Source: JAVVHH01 sp963848035 (GTDB lineage Bacteria; Pseudomonadota; Alphaproteobacteria; Acetobacterales; Acetobacteraceae). Taken from it: a stretch of 64,000 bases of DNA. The stretch covers positions 434,001-498,000 of the forward strand of contig CAWKCD010000001.1 of the NCBI GenBank assembly GCA_963848035.1. The letters run 5' to 3'. A program made the translations under genes and the position numbers. Of this stretch, positions 1-9,554 are shown piece after piece. Within the stretch, counting starts at the first letter, position 1. The number at the start of each line of letters is the position of its first letter. Under the pieces are notes generated by a model that worked only from the letters and a program-made list of their open reading frames with translations, did not search any database and had not been told where the DNA came from.

Positions 1-201
1 GATGTCGATGATCAGGCCGTCGGGGACGAGTTCGCCCGCCTCCATGATCGCCCGCGCCTTCTCGCCGATCTCAGAGCCGGCCTTGACCTCGGCGCGGAGC
101 ATGTCGCCGGTGGAGATCTGGACCAGGCCATGCGTCTGCTCCAAGCGCTTGGCCTGGGTCCCCTTCCCCGCTCCCGGCGGGCCCAGCAGGATGATGTTCA
201 T
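1..201 (-). CDS. adk: Adenylate kinase, N-terminal part (cut by left edge)
   Basis: First 67 codons of adenylate kinase, the cytosolic enzyme that interconverts ATP + AMP and 2 ADP. The P-loop GPPGAGKGT lies at residues 7-15 and the AMP-binding segment STGDMLR at residues 30-36; both are intact. The rest of the gene lies beyond the left edge. The ATG overlaps the TGA of secY as ATGA, so it is translationally coupled to secY, as is usual at the end of the spc operon. Confidence 0.96.
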   Translation of the reverse strand, partial: MNIILLGPPGAGKGTQAKRLEQTHGLVQISTGDMLRAEVKAGSEIGEKARAIMEAGELVPDGLIIDI

Positions 202-1541
202 CGGCCACGCCCCTTCACCCGGGACTTGCGGATCAAGCCCTCATACTGATGCGCGATCAGATGTGACTGGATCTGCGTGACCGTGTCCATCGTCACCGAC
301 ACGATGATCATCAGGCTGGTGCCGCCGAAGTAGAACGGCACCGAGTAGCGGCTGATCAGGATCTCCGGCAGCAGACAAACGGCGCAGAGATAAAGCGCGC
401 CGATCGTGGTGAGCCGGGCCAGGATCGTGTCGAAATACTGCGACGTGTTCGAGCCGGGACGGACGCCCGGGATGAAGCCGCCATACTTCTTCAAGTTGTC
501 GGCCGTCTCCTCCGGATTGAACACCACGGCGGTGTAGAAATACGAGAAGAAGATGATCATCGCCGCGTAAGCGACGAGATAGGCCGGCTGGCCGTGGCCG
601 AGCTCCTGGCCGATCCAGGCCAGCCACGAATTCGGATTCTGCTGCGAGAACCCGGCCACCGTTGCCGGGATCAGCAGGATCGAGCTGGCGAAGATCGGCG
701 GGATGACGCCCGACGTGTTGACCTTGAGCGGCATGTGCGTCGAGTCGCCGCCGAACATGCGCTGACCGACTTGCCGCTTCGGATACTGGATCACGACCCG
801 GCGCTGCGCGCGTTCCATGAACACCACGAACGCCACCACGAGCACGGCCAAGGCCATGAACCCGACGATGAACACGGGCGACAGCGCGCCAGTGCGGCCG
901 AGTTCGAGCAGGTTGGCCAGCGCGTGCGGCAGGTTGGCGACGATGCCCGCGAAGATGATCAGGCTGGTGCCGTTGCCGACGCCGCGCGAGGTGATCTGCT
1001 CGCCGAGCCACATCAGGAACATCGTGCCGCCGACGAGGGTGACGACGCACGACACGCGGAAGAACCAGCCAGGATCGATCACCGCGGAGCCGAATTGGCC
1101 GCGCATGCCCTCGAGGCCAATCGCAATGCCATAGGACTGCACCAGGGCGATCAGCACCGTGAGATAGCGGGTGTACTGGTTCATCTTCTTGCGGCCGGAC
1201 TCGCCCTCTTTCTTGAGGGCCTCGAGCGAGGGGACCGCGGCCGACATCAGCTGCACGATGATGCTGGCGGAGATGTAGGGCATGATGTTCAGCGCGAACA
1301 CGGTCATGCGGCCGAGCGCGCCGCCGCTGAACATGTCGAACATGCCAAGGATGCCGCCGCCATGCTGGGACAGCAGCTCGCCCATCACCGAGGCATCGAC
1401 GCCCGGCACGGGGATGTAGGTGCCGAGCCGGTAGACCAGCAGGGCGCCTAGGGTGAACCAAATCCGCTTCTTGAGCTCGGTCGCTTTGGAGAGCGTTCCG
1501 AGGCTGAGGCTGGACGCGAGCTGTTCGGCCGCTGAGGCCAT
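198..1541 (-). CDS. secY: Preprotein translocase subunit SecY
   Basis: Channel subunit of the SecYEG translocon in the inner membrane. The 447 residues have the family's usual length and about ten hydrophobic segments. Visible signatures include the VYRLGTYIPVPG start of TM1, the Ser/Gly-rich plug region after it, and the cytoplasmic segment VGQRMFGGDSTHMPLKVN before a TM helix. It follows rplO after 141 nt and overlaps adk by 4 nt. The start is the ATG preceded by AGGGGAA. SecY is the only Sec component in the window; secE is not seen. Confidence 0.98.
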   Translation of the reverse strand: MASAAEQLASSLSLGTLSKATELKKRIWFTLGALLVYRLGTYIPVPGVDASVMGELLSQHGGGILGMFDMFSGGALGRMTVFALNIMPYISASIIVQLMSAAVPSLEALKKEGESGRKKMNQYTRYLTVLIALVQSYGIAIGLEGMRGQFGSAVIDPGWFFRVSCVVTLVGGTMFLMWLGEQITSRGVGNGTSLIIFAGIVANLPHALANLLELGRTGALSPVFIVGFMALAVLVVAFVVFMERAQRRVVIQYPKRQVGQRMFGGDSTHMPLKVNTSGVIPPIFASSILLIPATVAGFSQQNPNSWLAWIGQELGHGQPAYLVAYAAMIIFFSYFYTAVVFNPEETADNLKKYGGFIPGVRPGSNTSQYFDTILARLTTIGALYLCAVCLLPEILISRYSVPFYFGGTSLMIIVSVTMDTVTQIQSHLIAHQYEGLIRKSRVKGRGR

Positions 1542-1682
1542 GGACGGTTCCCCTCAAGACGGCGGTGCCGGGTCAGACGGCAGACATCATTTCGTCTGAA
1601 CCGGCGGCGCCTCACTCGCTCTCTATATGCGGCCCGGCGGGCCTTGCACAATATTTACGCTGTCGGGCGGCGCCCTGGGCGT

Positions 1683-2171
1683 TTACGCGGCTGGCGCGGG
1701 CTCGGCGACCTTGGCGGTCGTCGTGACTGAACCACCCGCGGCTTCGACGGCGGCAATGGCCGCGGCCGATGCGCCAGAGACGGTGACACGTACGGCACGC
1801 TTGATCTCGCCCTTGGCCAGCAGCCGCACGCCGGCGCACTTGCCGAGACGGATCAGCCCGGCGTGCGCGAGCGCAGCCTCGGTGATCGCCTCGTTCGGGT
1901 TCAAGCGCCCGTCCTCCATCGCCCGCTCGATCGTGCCAAGGTTGATCGGCGCGTATTCGGTGCGGAAGATGTTCTTGAAGCCGCGCTTCGGCAGACGCCG
2001 GTAGATCGGGAGCTGGCCGCCCTCGAACCCGTTCAGCGCCACGCCTTCGCGCGCCTTCTGACCCTTGACGCCCTTGCCCGACGTCTTGCCCTTGCCGGAG
2101 CCGATGCCGCGCCCGAGGCGCTTGGACTTCAGGTGGGCTCCCGCGTTGTCGCGGATCTCGTTGAGCTTCAC
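1683..2171 (-). CDS. rplO: 50S ribosomal protein L15
   Basis: Large-subunit protein L15, 162 residues. The glycine/lysine-rich N-terminus (KRLGRGIGSGKGKTSGKG) that threads into 23S rRNA is present, followed by the FEGGQLPIYRRLPKRGF signature. The C-terminus ends in an Ala/Pro tail. Its ATG overlaps the rpmD stop by 4 nt, so the two are probably translated together. Confidence 0.98.
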   Translation of the reverse strand: MKLNEIRDNAGAHLKSKRLGRGIGSGKGKTSGKGVKGQKAREGVALNGFEGGQLPIYRRLPKRGFKNIFRTEYAPINLGTIERAMEDGRLNPNEAITEAALAHAGLIRLGKCAGVRLLAKGEIKRAVRVTVSGASAAAIAAVEAAGGSVTTTAKVAEPAPAA

Positions 2172-2359
2172 TTGGATTCCTCCACCTCAACCAGGTGCTT
2201 GACCCGATTGATCATGCCGCGGACGGCGGGCGTGTCTTCCAGCTCGCGCGTCTTGCGGATCTTGCCGAGGCCGAGACCGGTGAGGGTCTGGACCTGATCC
2301 TTCTTGCGGCCCAGGCCCGAACGGACCTGGGTCACCTTGACGGTGGGTTTATCCGACAT
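2168..2359 (-). CDS. rpmD: 50S ribosomal protein L30
   Basis: Small L30 protein of 63 residues, a normal length. It contains VTQVRSGLGRKKDQVQTLTGLGLGKI and a typical L30 central helix followed by INRVKHLVEVEE at the C-terminus (each read as separate short blocks). It overlaps rpsE upstream by 11 nt and rplO downstream by 4 nt. Confidence 0.97.
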   Translation of the reverse strand: MSDKPTVKVTQVRSGLGRKKDQVQTLTGLGLGKIRKTRELEDTPAVRGMINRVKHLVEVEESK

Positions 2360-2954
2360 CGGCGACGGCCTCCGGACCGGCTGATCCCTCGCGCTTGCCG
2401 AGGATGTCGGCGACCTTCTTGCCGCGGCGCGCCGCGACCGAGCGCGGGCTGCCGCAGCGGGTCAGCGCCGCGAAGGTGGCCTTGACCATGTTGTGCGGGT
2501 TGCGGCTGCCGAGCGATTTGGCGACCACGTCGTTGATCCCCAACGTCTCGAACACGGCGCGCATCGGGCCGCCGGCAATGATGCCGGTGCCGGCTGCGGC
2601 CGAGCGGAGCACCACGTGGCCGGCGCCATACAGGCCCTCGACGTCGTGGTGCAGCGTGCGGCCTTCCTTCATCGGGACGCGGATCATGCCGCGCTTGGCC
2701 CGTTCGGTCGCCTTGCGGATCGCCTCGGGGACTTCGCGCGCCTTGCCGGCGCCGTAACCGACGCGGCCCTTCTGGTCACCGACTACCACCAGGGCGGCGA
2801 AGGCGAACCGGCGGCCGCCTTTGACCACTTTGGCGACGCGGTTGATCGTCACCAGCTTGTCGATGAGCTCGTCGCCGCCATCGCGGTCGCGATCCTCGCG
2901 ACGGTTGTGGTCGCGTCCGCGCCCACCGCCGCCTTCCCGTGCTTCACGTGCCAT
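2349..2954 (-). CDS. rpsE: 30S ribosomal protein S5
   Basis: S5, 201 residues, slightly longer than the E. coli protein because of a Gly/Arg/Asp-rich N-terminal arm (about residues 1-28) and an acidic C-terminal tail. The S5 double-stranded RNA-binding region with KLVTINRVAKVVKGGRRF and the IAGGPMRAVFE segment are intact. S5 shapes decoding fidelity at the mRNA entry site. The 3' end overlaps the start of rpmD by 11 nt. Confidence 0.98.
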   Translation of the reverse strand: MAREAREGGGGRGRDHNRREDRDRDGGDELIDKLVTINRVAKVVKGGRRFAFAALVVVGDQKGRVGYGAGKAREVPEAIRKATERAKRGMIRVPMKEGRTLHHDVEGLYGAGHVVLRSAAAGTGIIAGGPMRAVFETLGINDVVAKSLGSRNPHNMVKATFAALTRCGSPRSVAARRGKKVADILGKREGSAGPEAVADVG

Positions 2955-2965
2955 GCGCTAGATCC

Positions 2966-3328
2966 TCAAAACGCCAGCCCGCCTTCGCGAGCTGCATCAG
3001 CCAGCGCCTTGACGCGGCCGTGATAAAGATAAGAACCGCGGTCGAACACGACGGCGGTGACACCGGCCGCGACCGCACGTTCGGCAACGAGCTTGCCGAC
3101 GGCGGCAGCCGCGTCCTTGTTCGCGCCGTTCTTGCCGTCGGCCTTCAGATCCTTGTCCAGGCTCGACGCCGCAGCCAGCGTGCGATGCTGCGCGTCGTCG
3201 ATGATCTGGGCGTAGATGTGCTTGCCCGAGCGGAAGACGGAAAGCCGCGGACGGCCGCCGCTCTTCTGGCGGAGCTGGTAGCGCAGGCGCTCGCGCCGAC
3301 GCTGCTGCAGGTTCTGGGGCGAGCTCAT
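2966..3328 (-). CDS. rplR: 50S ribosomal protein L18
   Basis: 5S rRNA-binding protein L18, 120 residues. The RPRLSVFRSGKHIYAQIIDD core and the C-terminal FDRGSYLYHGRVKALADAAR are clear. It starts immediately (1 nt) after the rplF stop and lies 11 nt before rpsE. Confidence 0.98.
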   Translation of the reverse strand: MSSPQNLQQRRRERLRYQLRQKSGGRPRLSVFRSGKHIYAQIIDDAQHRTLAAASSLDKDLKADGKNGANKDAAAAVGKLVAERAVAAGVTAVVFDRGSYLYHGRVKALADAAREGGLAF

Positions 3329-3329
3329 C

Positions 3330-3863
3330 TTACTTCTTCTTGCCTTCCTTGCGCCGGATCTGCTCGTTCTCGTACCGAACGCCCTTGCCCTTGTAGGGCT
3401 CCGGCGGACGGAACGCGCGGATCTCGGCGGCCACCTGGCCGACCTGACGCTTGTCCGTGCCCGTGATGGTGATCGCGGTGGGACGCGGCGTCGTGATGGT
3501 GATGCCCTCGGGCACCGGGAAAACCACGTCGTGCGAGAAGCCGAGGTTGATCACCAGGTTCTTGCCCTGCACCGCAGCGCGGAAACCGGTGCCCTGGATC
3601 TCCATCGTCTTGGTGAAGCCCTCGGACACGCCCTTGACCATGCTGGCCACGAGCGCACGCGTGGTGCCCCACATCATGCGCGACGGCGCGTCGTTGCGCC
3701 GAGGCGCGACCGAGACGTGGTCGTTCTCGAACTTGGTCTCGACGTTGTCCGAGAGCGGCATGCTGAGCGTGCCGAGCTTGCCCTTGGTCGAAAGGATGCC
3801 GTTGGCGATCGCGACCGTGACGCCGGCCGGGACGGGAACGGGGTATTTGCCTACGCGTGACAT
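3330..3863 (-). CDS. rplF: 50S ribosomal protein L6
   Basis: L6, 177 residues, starting MSRVGKYPVPVPAGV. Both duplicated L6 domains are visible. The C-terminal signature PEPYKGKGVRYENE binds the sarcin-ricin loop region of 23S rRNA and is intact. Confidence 0.98.
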   Translation of the reverse strand: MSRVGKYPVPVPAGVTVAIANGILSTKGKLGTLSMPLSDNVETKFENDHVSVAPRRNDAPSRMMWGTTRALVASMVKGVSEGFTKTMEIQGTGFRAAVQGKNLVINLGFSHDVVFPVPEGITITTPRPTAITITGTDKRQVGQVAAEIRAFRPPEPYKGKGVRYENEQIRRKEGKKK

Positions 3864-3874
3864 CGTGCCCTCCC

Positions 3875-4273
3875 TTAAAAGACCCGGAACAGCACTTCGC
3901 CGCCCACATTGGCTGCGCGTGCTTCACCGTCGGACAGGACGCCGCGCGGCGTCGACAGGATCGAGACGCCGAGGCCGGCATAGACCCGCGGCAAATCCTT
4001 GATGCCGGAATAGACGCGGCGGCCGGGCTTGCTGACGCGGGTGATCTCTTTGATCACCGGCTCGCCCTCGTTGTATTTCAGCTCGATGCGCAGCTGGGCC
4101 ACGCCGGGACGAAGCTCCTCGGCGGTGTAGCCGCGGATGTAGCCTTCGCGCTTGAGCGCCTCGAGCGCGTTGGCGCGGAGCTTGCTGGCGGGGGCGACGC
4201 AGGTCGTGTGACGGCTGCGCTGCGCGTTGCGGATACGGGTGATCATGTCACCTAGTCCGTCTGTCATGGACAT
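3875..4273 (-). CDS. rpsH: 30S ribosomal protein S8
   Basis: S8, 132 residues, from MSMTDGLGDMITRIRNAQ to the conserved C-terminal stretch GLGVSILSTPRGVLSDGEAR. In enterobacteria S8 is the translational repressor of the spc operon; no repressor hairpin was identified here. Confidence 0.98.
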   Translation of the reverse strand: MSMTDGLGDMITRIRNAQRSRHTTCVAPASKLRANALEALKREGYIRGYTAEELRPGVAQLRIELKYNEGEPVIKEITRVSKPGRRVYSGIKDLPRVYAGLGVSILSTPRGVLSDGEARAANVGGEVLFRVF

Positions 4274-4285
4274 CGACGGGGCTCC

Positions 4286-4591
4286 TTACCAGCTGGCCTT
4301 GACCATGCCGGGCAACTGGCCCGAGCTGGCGAGTTCACGGAGCTTGTTCCGCGAGAGCTTGAACTTACGGTAGTTGCCGCGCGAGCGCCCGGTGAGCGCG
4401 CAGAGCAGCTTGACGCGCACCGCCGCGCCGTTGCGCGGAAGCTGGGCGAGCCGCAGCGTGGCCGCGAACCGGTCCTCGACCGGGGCCTCGCGATCCATCA
4501 CCTGGGCTTTCAACGCCGCCCGCTTCGACTTGTCGCGGGCCGCGAGGCGGATCCGCTTCTCGTTGCGGTTGACGGATGAAGTCTTGGCCAT
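4286..4591 (-). CDS. rpsN: 30S ribosomal protein S14 (zinc-independent type)
   Basis: S14 of 101 residues, the long form. The CxxC zinc-ribbon pairs of the short form are absent. The C-terminal RNA-binding block GRSRGNYRKFKLSRNKLRE is present. The 59 nt between this gene and rplE is the largest gap within the spc part. Confidence 0.98.
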   Translation of the reverse strand: MAKTSSVNRNEKRIRLAARDKSKRAALKAQVMDREAPVEDRFAATLRLAQLPRNGAAVRVKLLCALTGRSRGNYRKFKLSRNKLRELASSGQLPGMVKASW

Positions 4592-4650
4592 CTGGTCTTT
4601 ACTCCTTGGAACCTGCCGGAGTGAACCCCGGCGGTTTTCCGAAACGGTTC

Positions 4651-5211
<561 letters not shown>

Positions 5212-5216
5212 CGTCT

Positions 5217-5537
5217 TTAACCTTCGATCACGTCGCCGCTGGACCGGTTCACGCGGACCTTGCGGCCATCATCGAGAACGCGGAAGCCCACGCGGGTCGG
5301 CTTGTCCGTCTTCGGGTCGATCAGCGCGATGTTCGAGAGGTGGATGGTCGCCTCCTTCTCGATGATCCCGCCGGGCTGGCCCATGCCGGTCGGCTTGGTG
5401 TGGCGCTTGGCGATGTTGACGCCCTGCACCACGGCACGGTTGTCCTTCGGCATCACGGAGAGCACTTCGCCCCGCTTGCCCTTGTCGGCGCCGGTGATGA
5501 CGATCACCTTGTCGCCCTTCTTGATGCGCGCGGCCAT
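5217..5537 (-). CDS. rplX: 50S ribosomal protein L24
   Basis: L24, 106 residues, one of the two assembly-initiator proteins of the large subunit. The KOW motif KKGDKVIVITGADKGKRGEV is at the N-terminus. The ATG shares one base with the stop of rplN (TAATG), so re-initiation coupling is likely; this overlap decides the start even though the frame stays open further upstream. Confidence 0.97.
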   Translation of the reverse strand: MAARIKKGDKVIVITGADKGKRGEVLSVMPKDNRAVVQGVNIAKRHTKPTGMGQPGGIIEKEATIHLSNIALIDPKTDKPTRVGFRVLDDGRKVRVNRSSGDVIEG

Positions 5538-5905
5538 TACAGGACCTCCGGCGCGAGCGAGATGATCTTCATGAACTTCTTGCCGCGGAGTTCGCGCACC
5601 ACGGGGCCGAAGATGCGGGTGCCGATCGGCTCCTGCTGCTTGTTGATCAGCACGGCCGCGTTCCGGTCGAAGCGGATGGCGGAGCCATCGGCGCGACGCA
5701 CCGGGAACGAGGTGCGCACGATCACCGCCTGGTGCACGTCGCCCTTCTTCACCTTGCCGCGCGGGATCGCTTCCTTGATCGACACGACGATCACGTCGCC
5801 GACCGAAGCGGTCTTGCGCTTGCTGCCGCCGAGCACCTTGATGCACTGAACGCGGCGGGCGCCGGAATTGTCGGCGACCTCGAGATTGGATTCGACCTGG
5901 ATCAC
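5537..5905 (-). CDS. rplN: 50S ribosomal protein L14
   Basis: L14, 122 residues. Begins MIQVESNLEVADNSGARR, and the signature GDVIVVSIKEAIPRGKVKKG is intact. It is coupled to rpsQ by a 4-nt ATGA overlap and to rplX by a TAATG overlap. Confidence 0.98.
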   Translation of the reverse strand: MIQVESNLEVADNSGARRVQCIKVLGGSKRKTASVGDVIVVSIKEAIPRGKVKKGDVHQAVIVRTSFPVRRADGSAIRFDRNAAVLINKQQEPIGTRIFGPVVRELRGKKFMKIISLAPEVL

Positions 5906-6357
5906 GGCGAGGTCCCTTCTTCGGTCGGGGCGACGTGGAGGATCGTGCCGCCCGGCGCCTCGATCGGCTTGCCGGACTCGTCGAGCATCGCCGCGCCGTC
6001 GGCGTCGACCATGACCGGCGCCATCTCCTCGCGGACGACCTCACCGCTCGAATCGACGACCACATGGCCCGTCGCATCGTGCAAAGCGGGCGCTGCGAAG
6101 CCACGCGGCCGTTCGACCGGCACGCCATTGCGCTGGATCAGCAGCCACGACTTGCGCTTGCTGATCGGACGGCACTCCTCGATGTTCACGACGTCGCCCT
6201 CCTGGCACAGATTGGCATCGTCGTGCGCAGCGTATTTCTTCGAGCGCTTGATGAACTTCTTATACAGCGGGTGCATGATCCGGCGCTCGACGAGCACCGT
6301 GATGGTCTTGTCCATCTTGTCGCTGACCACCCGGCCAGTGAGGACGCGCCTCGGCAT
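5902..6357 (-). CDS. rpsQ: 30S ribosomal protein S17 with long C-terminal extension
   Basis: S17 binds helix 11 of 16S rRNA in the body of the small subunit. Residues 1 to about 75 are a normal S17: MPRRVLTGRVVSDKMDKT, the VERRIMHPLYKK segment and EGDVVNIEECRPISKRKSW. The protein then runs on to 151 residues, whereas S17 is usually about 80-90. The extra tail is acidic and Val/Ala-rich. It contains two loosely similar stretches, DATGHVVVDSSGEVV and DADGAAMLDESGKPI. The tail is in frame, uninterrupted, and ends in a normal 4-nt overlap with rplN, so it does not look like a simple frameshift artefact. Confidence 0.95.
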   Translation of the reverse strand: MPRRVLTGRVVSDKMDKTITVLVERRIMHPLYKKFIKRSKKYAAHDDANLCQEGDVVNIEECRPISKRKSWLLIQRNGVPVERPRGFAAPALHDATGHVVVDSSGEVVREEMAPVMVDADGAAMLDESGKPIEAPGGTILHVAPTEEGTSP

Positions 6358-6369
6358 CGCCCTTCTCCT

Positions 6370-6576
6370 CTACTTCTTCTGGGCGGAGCGTTGGTGCTCC
6401 GCCATGATGGTCTTGACGCGCGCGATATCGCGGCGGACGGCGCGGACGCGGCCGACGCCCTCGAGCTGGCCGGTCGCACGCTGGAAGCGCAGGTTGAACT
6501 GCTCCTTACGCAGGTCGAGCAGCATCTCCGGCAGCGTGTCGGCGCCCTTGGCGCGGATGTCGGTCGGCTTGGTCAT
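6370..6576 (-). CDS. rpmC: 50S ribosomal protein L29
   Basis: L29, 68 residues, a two-helix protein at the peptide exit tunnel. The pattern LLDLRKEQFNLRFQRATGQL followed by VRRDIARVKTIMAEH is characteristic. The ATG shares one base with the rplP stop (TGATG). The reading frame is open further upstream, but that part is the antisense/other-frame image of rplP. Confidence 0.96.
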   Translation of the reverse strand: MTKPTDIRAKGADTLPEMLLDLRKEQFNLRFQRATGQLEGVGRVRAVRRDIARVKTIMAEHQRSAQKK

Positions 6577-6992
6577 CACGCGTCTCCAATCCGGGCGACG
6601 AACTTGGTGCGGATCGGCAGCTTGGCCGCACCCAGCGCCAACGCCTCGCGGGCGAGCTCGGGGGCAACGCCGTCGATCTCGAACATGATGCGGCCGGGCT
6701 TGACGCGGCAGACCCAGAATTCCGGGCTGCCCTTGCCGGAGCCCATCCGGACTTCGGCAGGCTTGGTCGACACCGGCACGTCCGGGAAGATCCGGATCCA
6801 CACGCGGCCGGCACGCTTCATCGAGCGCGTAATGGCACGCCGCGCCGCCTCGATCTGGCGCGCGGTGACCCGCTCGGGCTCGAGCGCCTTGAGGCCGAAC
6901 GCCCCGAAATCGAGGTTCGTGCCGCCCTTGGCCATGCCGTGGATGCGGCCCTTATGGGCCTTACGGAATTTCGTCCGCTTCGGAGAAAGCAT
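6576..6992 (-). CDS. rplP: 50S ribosomal protein L16
   Basis: L16, 138 residues. N-terminal MLSPKRTKFRKAHKGRIHG and the block RAGRVWIRIFPDVPVSTKP are diagnostic. The conserved MGSGKGSPEFWV loop approaches the A-site tRNA. Confidence 0.98.
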   Translation of the reverse strand: MLSPKRTKFRKAHKGRIHGMAKGGTNLDFGAFGLKALEPERVTARQIEAARRAITRSMKRAGRVWIRIFPDVPVSTKPAEVRMGSGKGSPEFWVCRVKPGRIMFEIDGVAPELAREALALGAAKLPIRTKFVARIGDA

Positions 6993-7007
6993 TTTCCGTC
7001 GTCCTTC

Positions 7008-7685
7008 TTAGCGCTGCGGCGCCTGTTCGGCCGCGCGCCGGTCCTGCGCCAGCGGGTCGTGCGCCAGGATCTCGCCCTTGAAGATCCAAACCTTCACGCC
7101 GCAGGTGCCGTAGGTGGTCTTGGCCGTCGCCAACCCGAAATCGATGTCCGCGCGCAGCGTGTGCAACGGCACGCGGCCCTCGCGATACCACTCGACGCGG
7201 GCGATCTCGGCGCCGCCCAAACGGCCGGCGCAGTTGATCCGGATGCCCTGCGCGCCCAGACGCATCGCCGACTGCACCGCACGCTTCATCGCGCGACGGA
7301 ACGCGACCCGGCGCTCGAGCTGCTGGGCGATGTTCTCGGCGACCAGCTGCGCATCGATCTCCGGCTTGCGGATCTCGACGATGTTCAGGCTGACCTCGGC
7401 CTTGGCCATCTTGGCGAGATCCTTGCGGAGCACCTCGATGTCCTGGCCCTTCTTGCCGATCACCACGCCGGGACGGGCGGCATAGATCGTCACGCGCGGC
7501 TTCTTGGCCGGACGCTCGATCACCACGCGCGAGACGCCGGCGCCGGAGAGCTTGCCGCGCAGGTAGCTGCGGAGCTTCAGATCCTCGAGCAGGAGCTTCG
7601 AGTAATCGCGCCCAGCGTACCAGCGGCTGTCCCAGGTGCGGTTGATGCCGAGCCGAAGCCCGATCGGATTGACCTTGTGACCCAT
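7008..7685 (-). CDS. rpsC: 30S ribosomal protein S3
   Basis: S3, 225 residues, starting MGHKVNPIGLRLGI. The KH domain with ARPGVVIGKKGQDIE and the C-terminal domain (RLGGAEIARVEWYREG, LATAKTTYGTCGVKVWIF) are intact. As sequenced, rplV reads into rpsC without a stop. The canonical ATG at 7685-7683 shares a base with a TAA (7687-7685) in the rplV-restoring frame, the same TAATG pattern seen at rplN/rplX, so I place the start there. Confidence 0.96.
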   Translation of the reverse strand: MGHKVNPIGLRLGINRTWDSRWYAGRDYSKLLLEDLKLRSYLRGKLSGAGVSRVVIERPAKKPRVTIYAARPGVVIGKKGQDIEVLRKDLAKMAKAEVSLNIVEIRKPEIDAQLVAENIAQQLERRVAFRRAMKRAVQSAMRLGAQGIRINCAGRLGGAEIARVEWYREGRVPLHTLRADIDFGLATAKTTYGTCGVKVWIFKGEILAHDPLAQDRRAAEQAPQR

Positions 7686-8087
7686 TATGCGGCCCCAGAT
7701 TCTTCGAGCTGAGTCTTGCTGAACTTCGGAAACGACGATCCGAAGATGGCTGAACCACTTCTCGATGCGCGACGCGCGGCCGCGGCCACGGGCGTGGAAG
7801 CGGCGCATCACGATGGACTTGCCCACTTCCGCGCGGCTGACGACCAGGCGGTCGACATCGAGCTGGTGGTTGTTCTCGGCGTTGGCGATCGCGCTCTCGA
7901 GCGCCTTCTTCACCTGCTGGGCAATGCGGCGCTTGCTGAACGTCAACGTCGCCACGGCCTGGTTGGCGGGCATGTTGCGGATCAGGCCAGCGACCACGTT
8001 CAGCTTCTGCGGGCTGATGCGGACGTTGCGGAGCACGGCGATCGCCTCGTGTTCGGCGAGCGTGCGAGGATGCTTCGGCTTGCTCAT
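7685..8087 (-). CDS. rplV: 50S ribosomal protein L22 (one-base insertion near 3' end)
   Basis: L22 lines the exit tunnel. The body is normal: RNVRISPQKLNVVAGLIRN, SAIANAENNHQLDVD and RASRIEKWFSHLRIVVSE. As sequenced, the frame continues in line into rpsC, giving a 372-codon open frame. Removing one base at about 7711-7718, next to a GACTC on the coding strand, restores an acidic tail ending LEESGAA and a TAA that overlaps the rpsC ATG. The corrected protein is 133 residues, a normal L22 length. The start is the internal ATG at 8087, which follows the rpsS stop by 1 nt. Confidence 0.9.
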
Positions 8088-8088
8088 C

Positions 8089-8367
8089 TCAGCCTCGCTT
8101 GGCCTTCTTGTCGGCCGTGTGGCCATGGAAGGTCCGCGTCGGCGAGAACTCGCCGAACTTGTGGCCGACCATGTTCTCGTTGACCTGCACGGGCAGGAAT
8201 TTGTGCCCGTTGTAGACGCCGAAGGTGAGACCCACGAACTGCGGCAGGATGGTCGAACGACGCGACCAGATCTTGATCACCTCGTTGCGCCCCGAATTGC
8301 GCGAGTTCTCGGCCTTGGCGAGCAGGTACCCGTCGACGAACGGGCCCTTCCAAACGGAACGTGCCAT
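8089..8367 (-). CDS. rpsS: 30S ribosomal protein S19
   Basis: S19, 92 residues: MARSVWKGPFVDGYLL, then IKIWSRRSTILPQFVG and the C-terminal signature GHKFLPVQVNENMVGHKLGE-like block (here KFGEFSPTRTFHGH). It forms part of the small-subunit head and intersubunit bridge. It abuts rplB with no gap. Confidence 0.98.
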   Translation of the reverse strand: MARSVWKGPFVDGYLLAKAENSRNSGRNEVIKIWSRRSTILPQFVGLTFGVYNGHKFLPVQVNENMVGHKFGEFSPTRTFHGHTADKKAKRG

Positions 8368-9201
<834 letters not shown>

Positions 9202-9212
9202 CTCTCAGCCCC

Positions 9213-9554
9213 TCACGCCAGACCGGTGGACATGTCGATCGACTGACCGTCGCCGAGCTGCACGTATGCCTTCTTCACGTCCGAACGGATGCCGGGCCGG
9301 CCGCGGAAGCGCTTGACCTTGCCCTTCTGCACCAGCGTGTTCACGTCGAGCACGGTCACGCCGAACAGGCCTTCGACCGCCGCCTTGATCTCGGGCTTGG
9401 TCGCGTCGATCGCGACGCGGAACGCAACCTGGTTGCGCTCGGTCATCATCGTCGCCTTCTCGGTGATCACCGGGCTGCGGATGACTTCGAACATCCGCTC
9501 GCGCGACATGTTCTTGGCTGCCTTCCGCGCCGCCAGCACCTGACGCGTGCTCAT
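9213..9554 (-). CDS. rplW: 50S ribosomal protein L23
   Basis: L23, 113 residues, docking site for trigger factor and SRP at the tunnel exit. The core starts near EVIRSPVITEKATMM and includes the VNTLVQKGKVKRFRGRPG loop. An N-terminal extension of roughly 20 residues precedes the core. Its ATG overlaps the restored rplD stop as ATGA. Confidence 0.97.
   Translation of the reverse strand: MSTRQVLAARKAAKNMSRERMFEVIRSPVITEKATMMTERNQVAFRVAIDATKPEIKAAVEGLFGVTVLDVNTLVQKGKVKRFRGRPGIRSDVKKAYVQLGDGQSIDMSTGLA

Noticed and set aside
198..1557. Long open frames on the other frames and strand across the ribosomal block
   Set aside because: High GC makes stop codons rare, and these frames only mirror secY and the ribosomal genes. 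They have no ribosome-binding sites and low-complexity Arg/Ala/His products.
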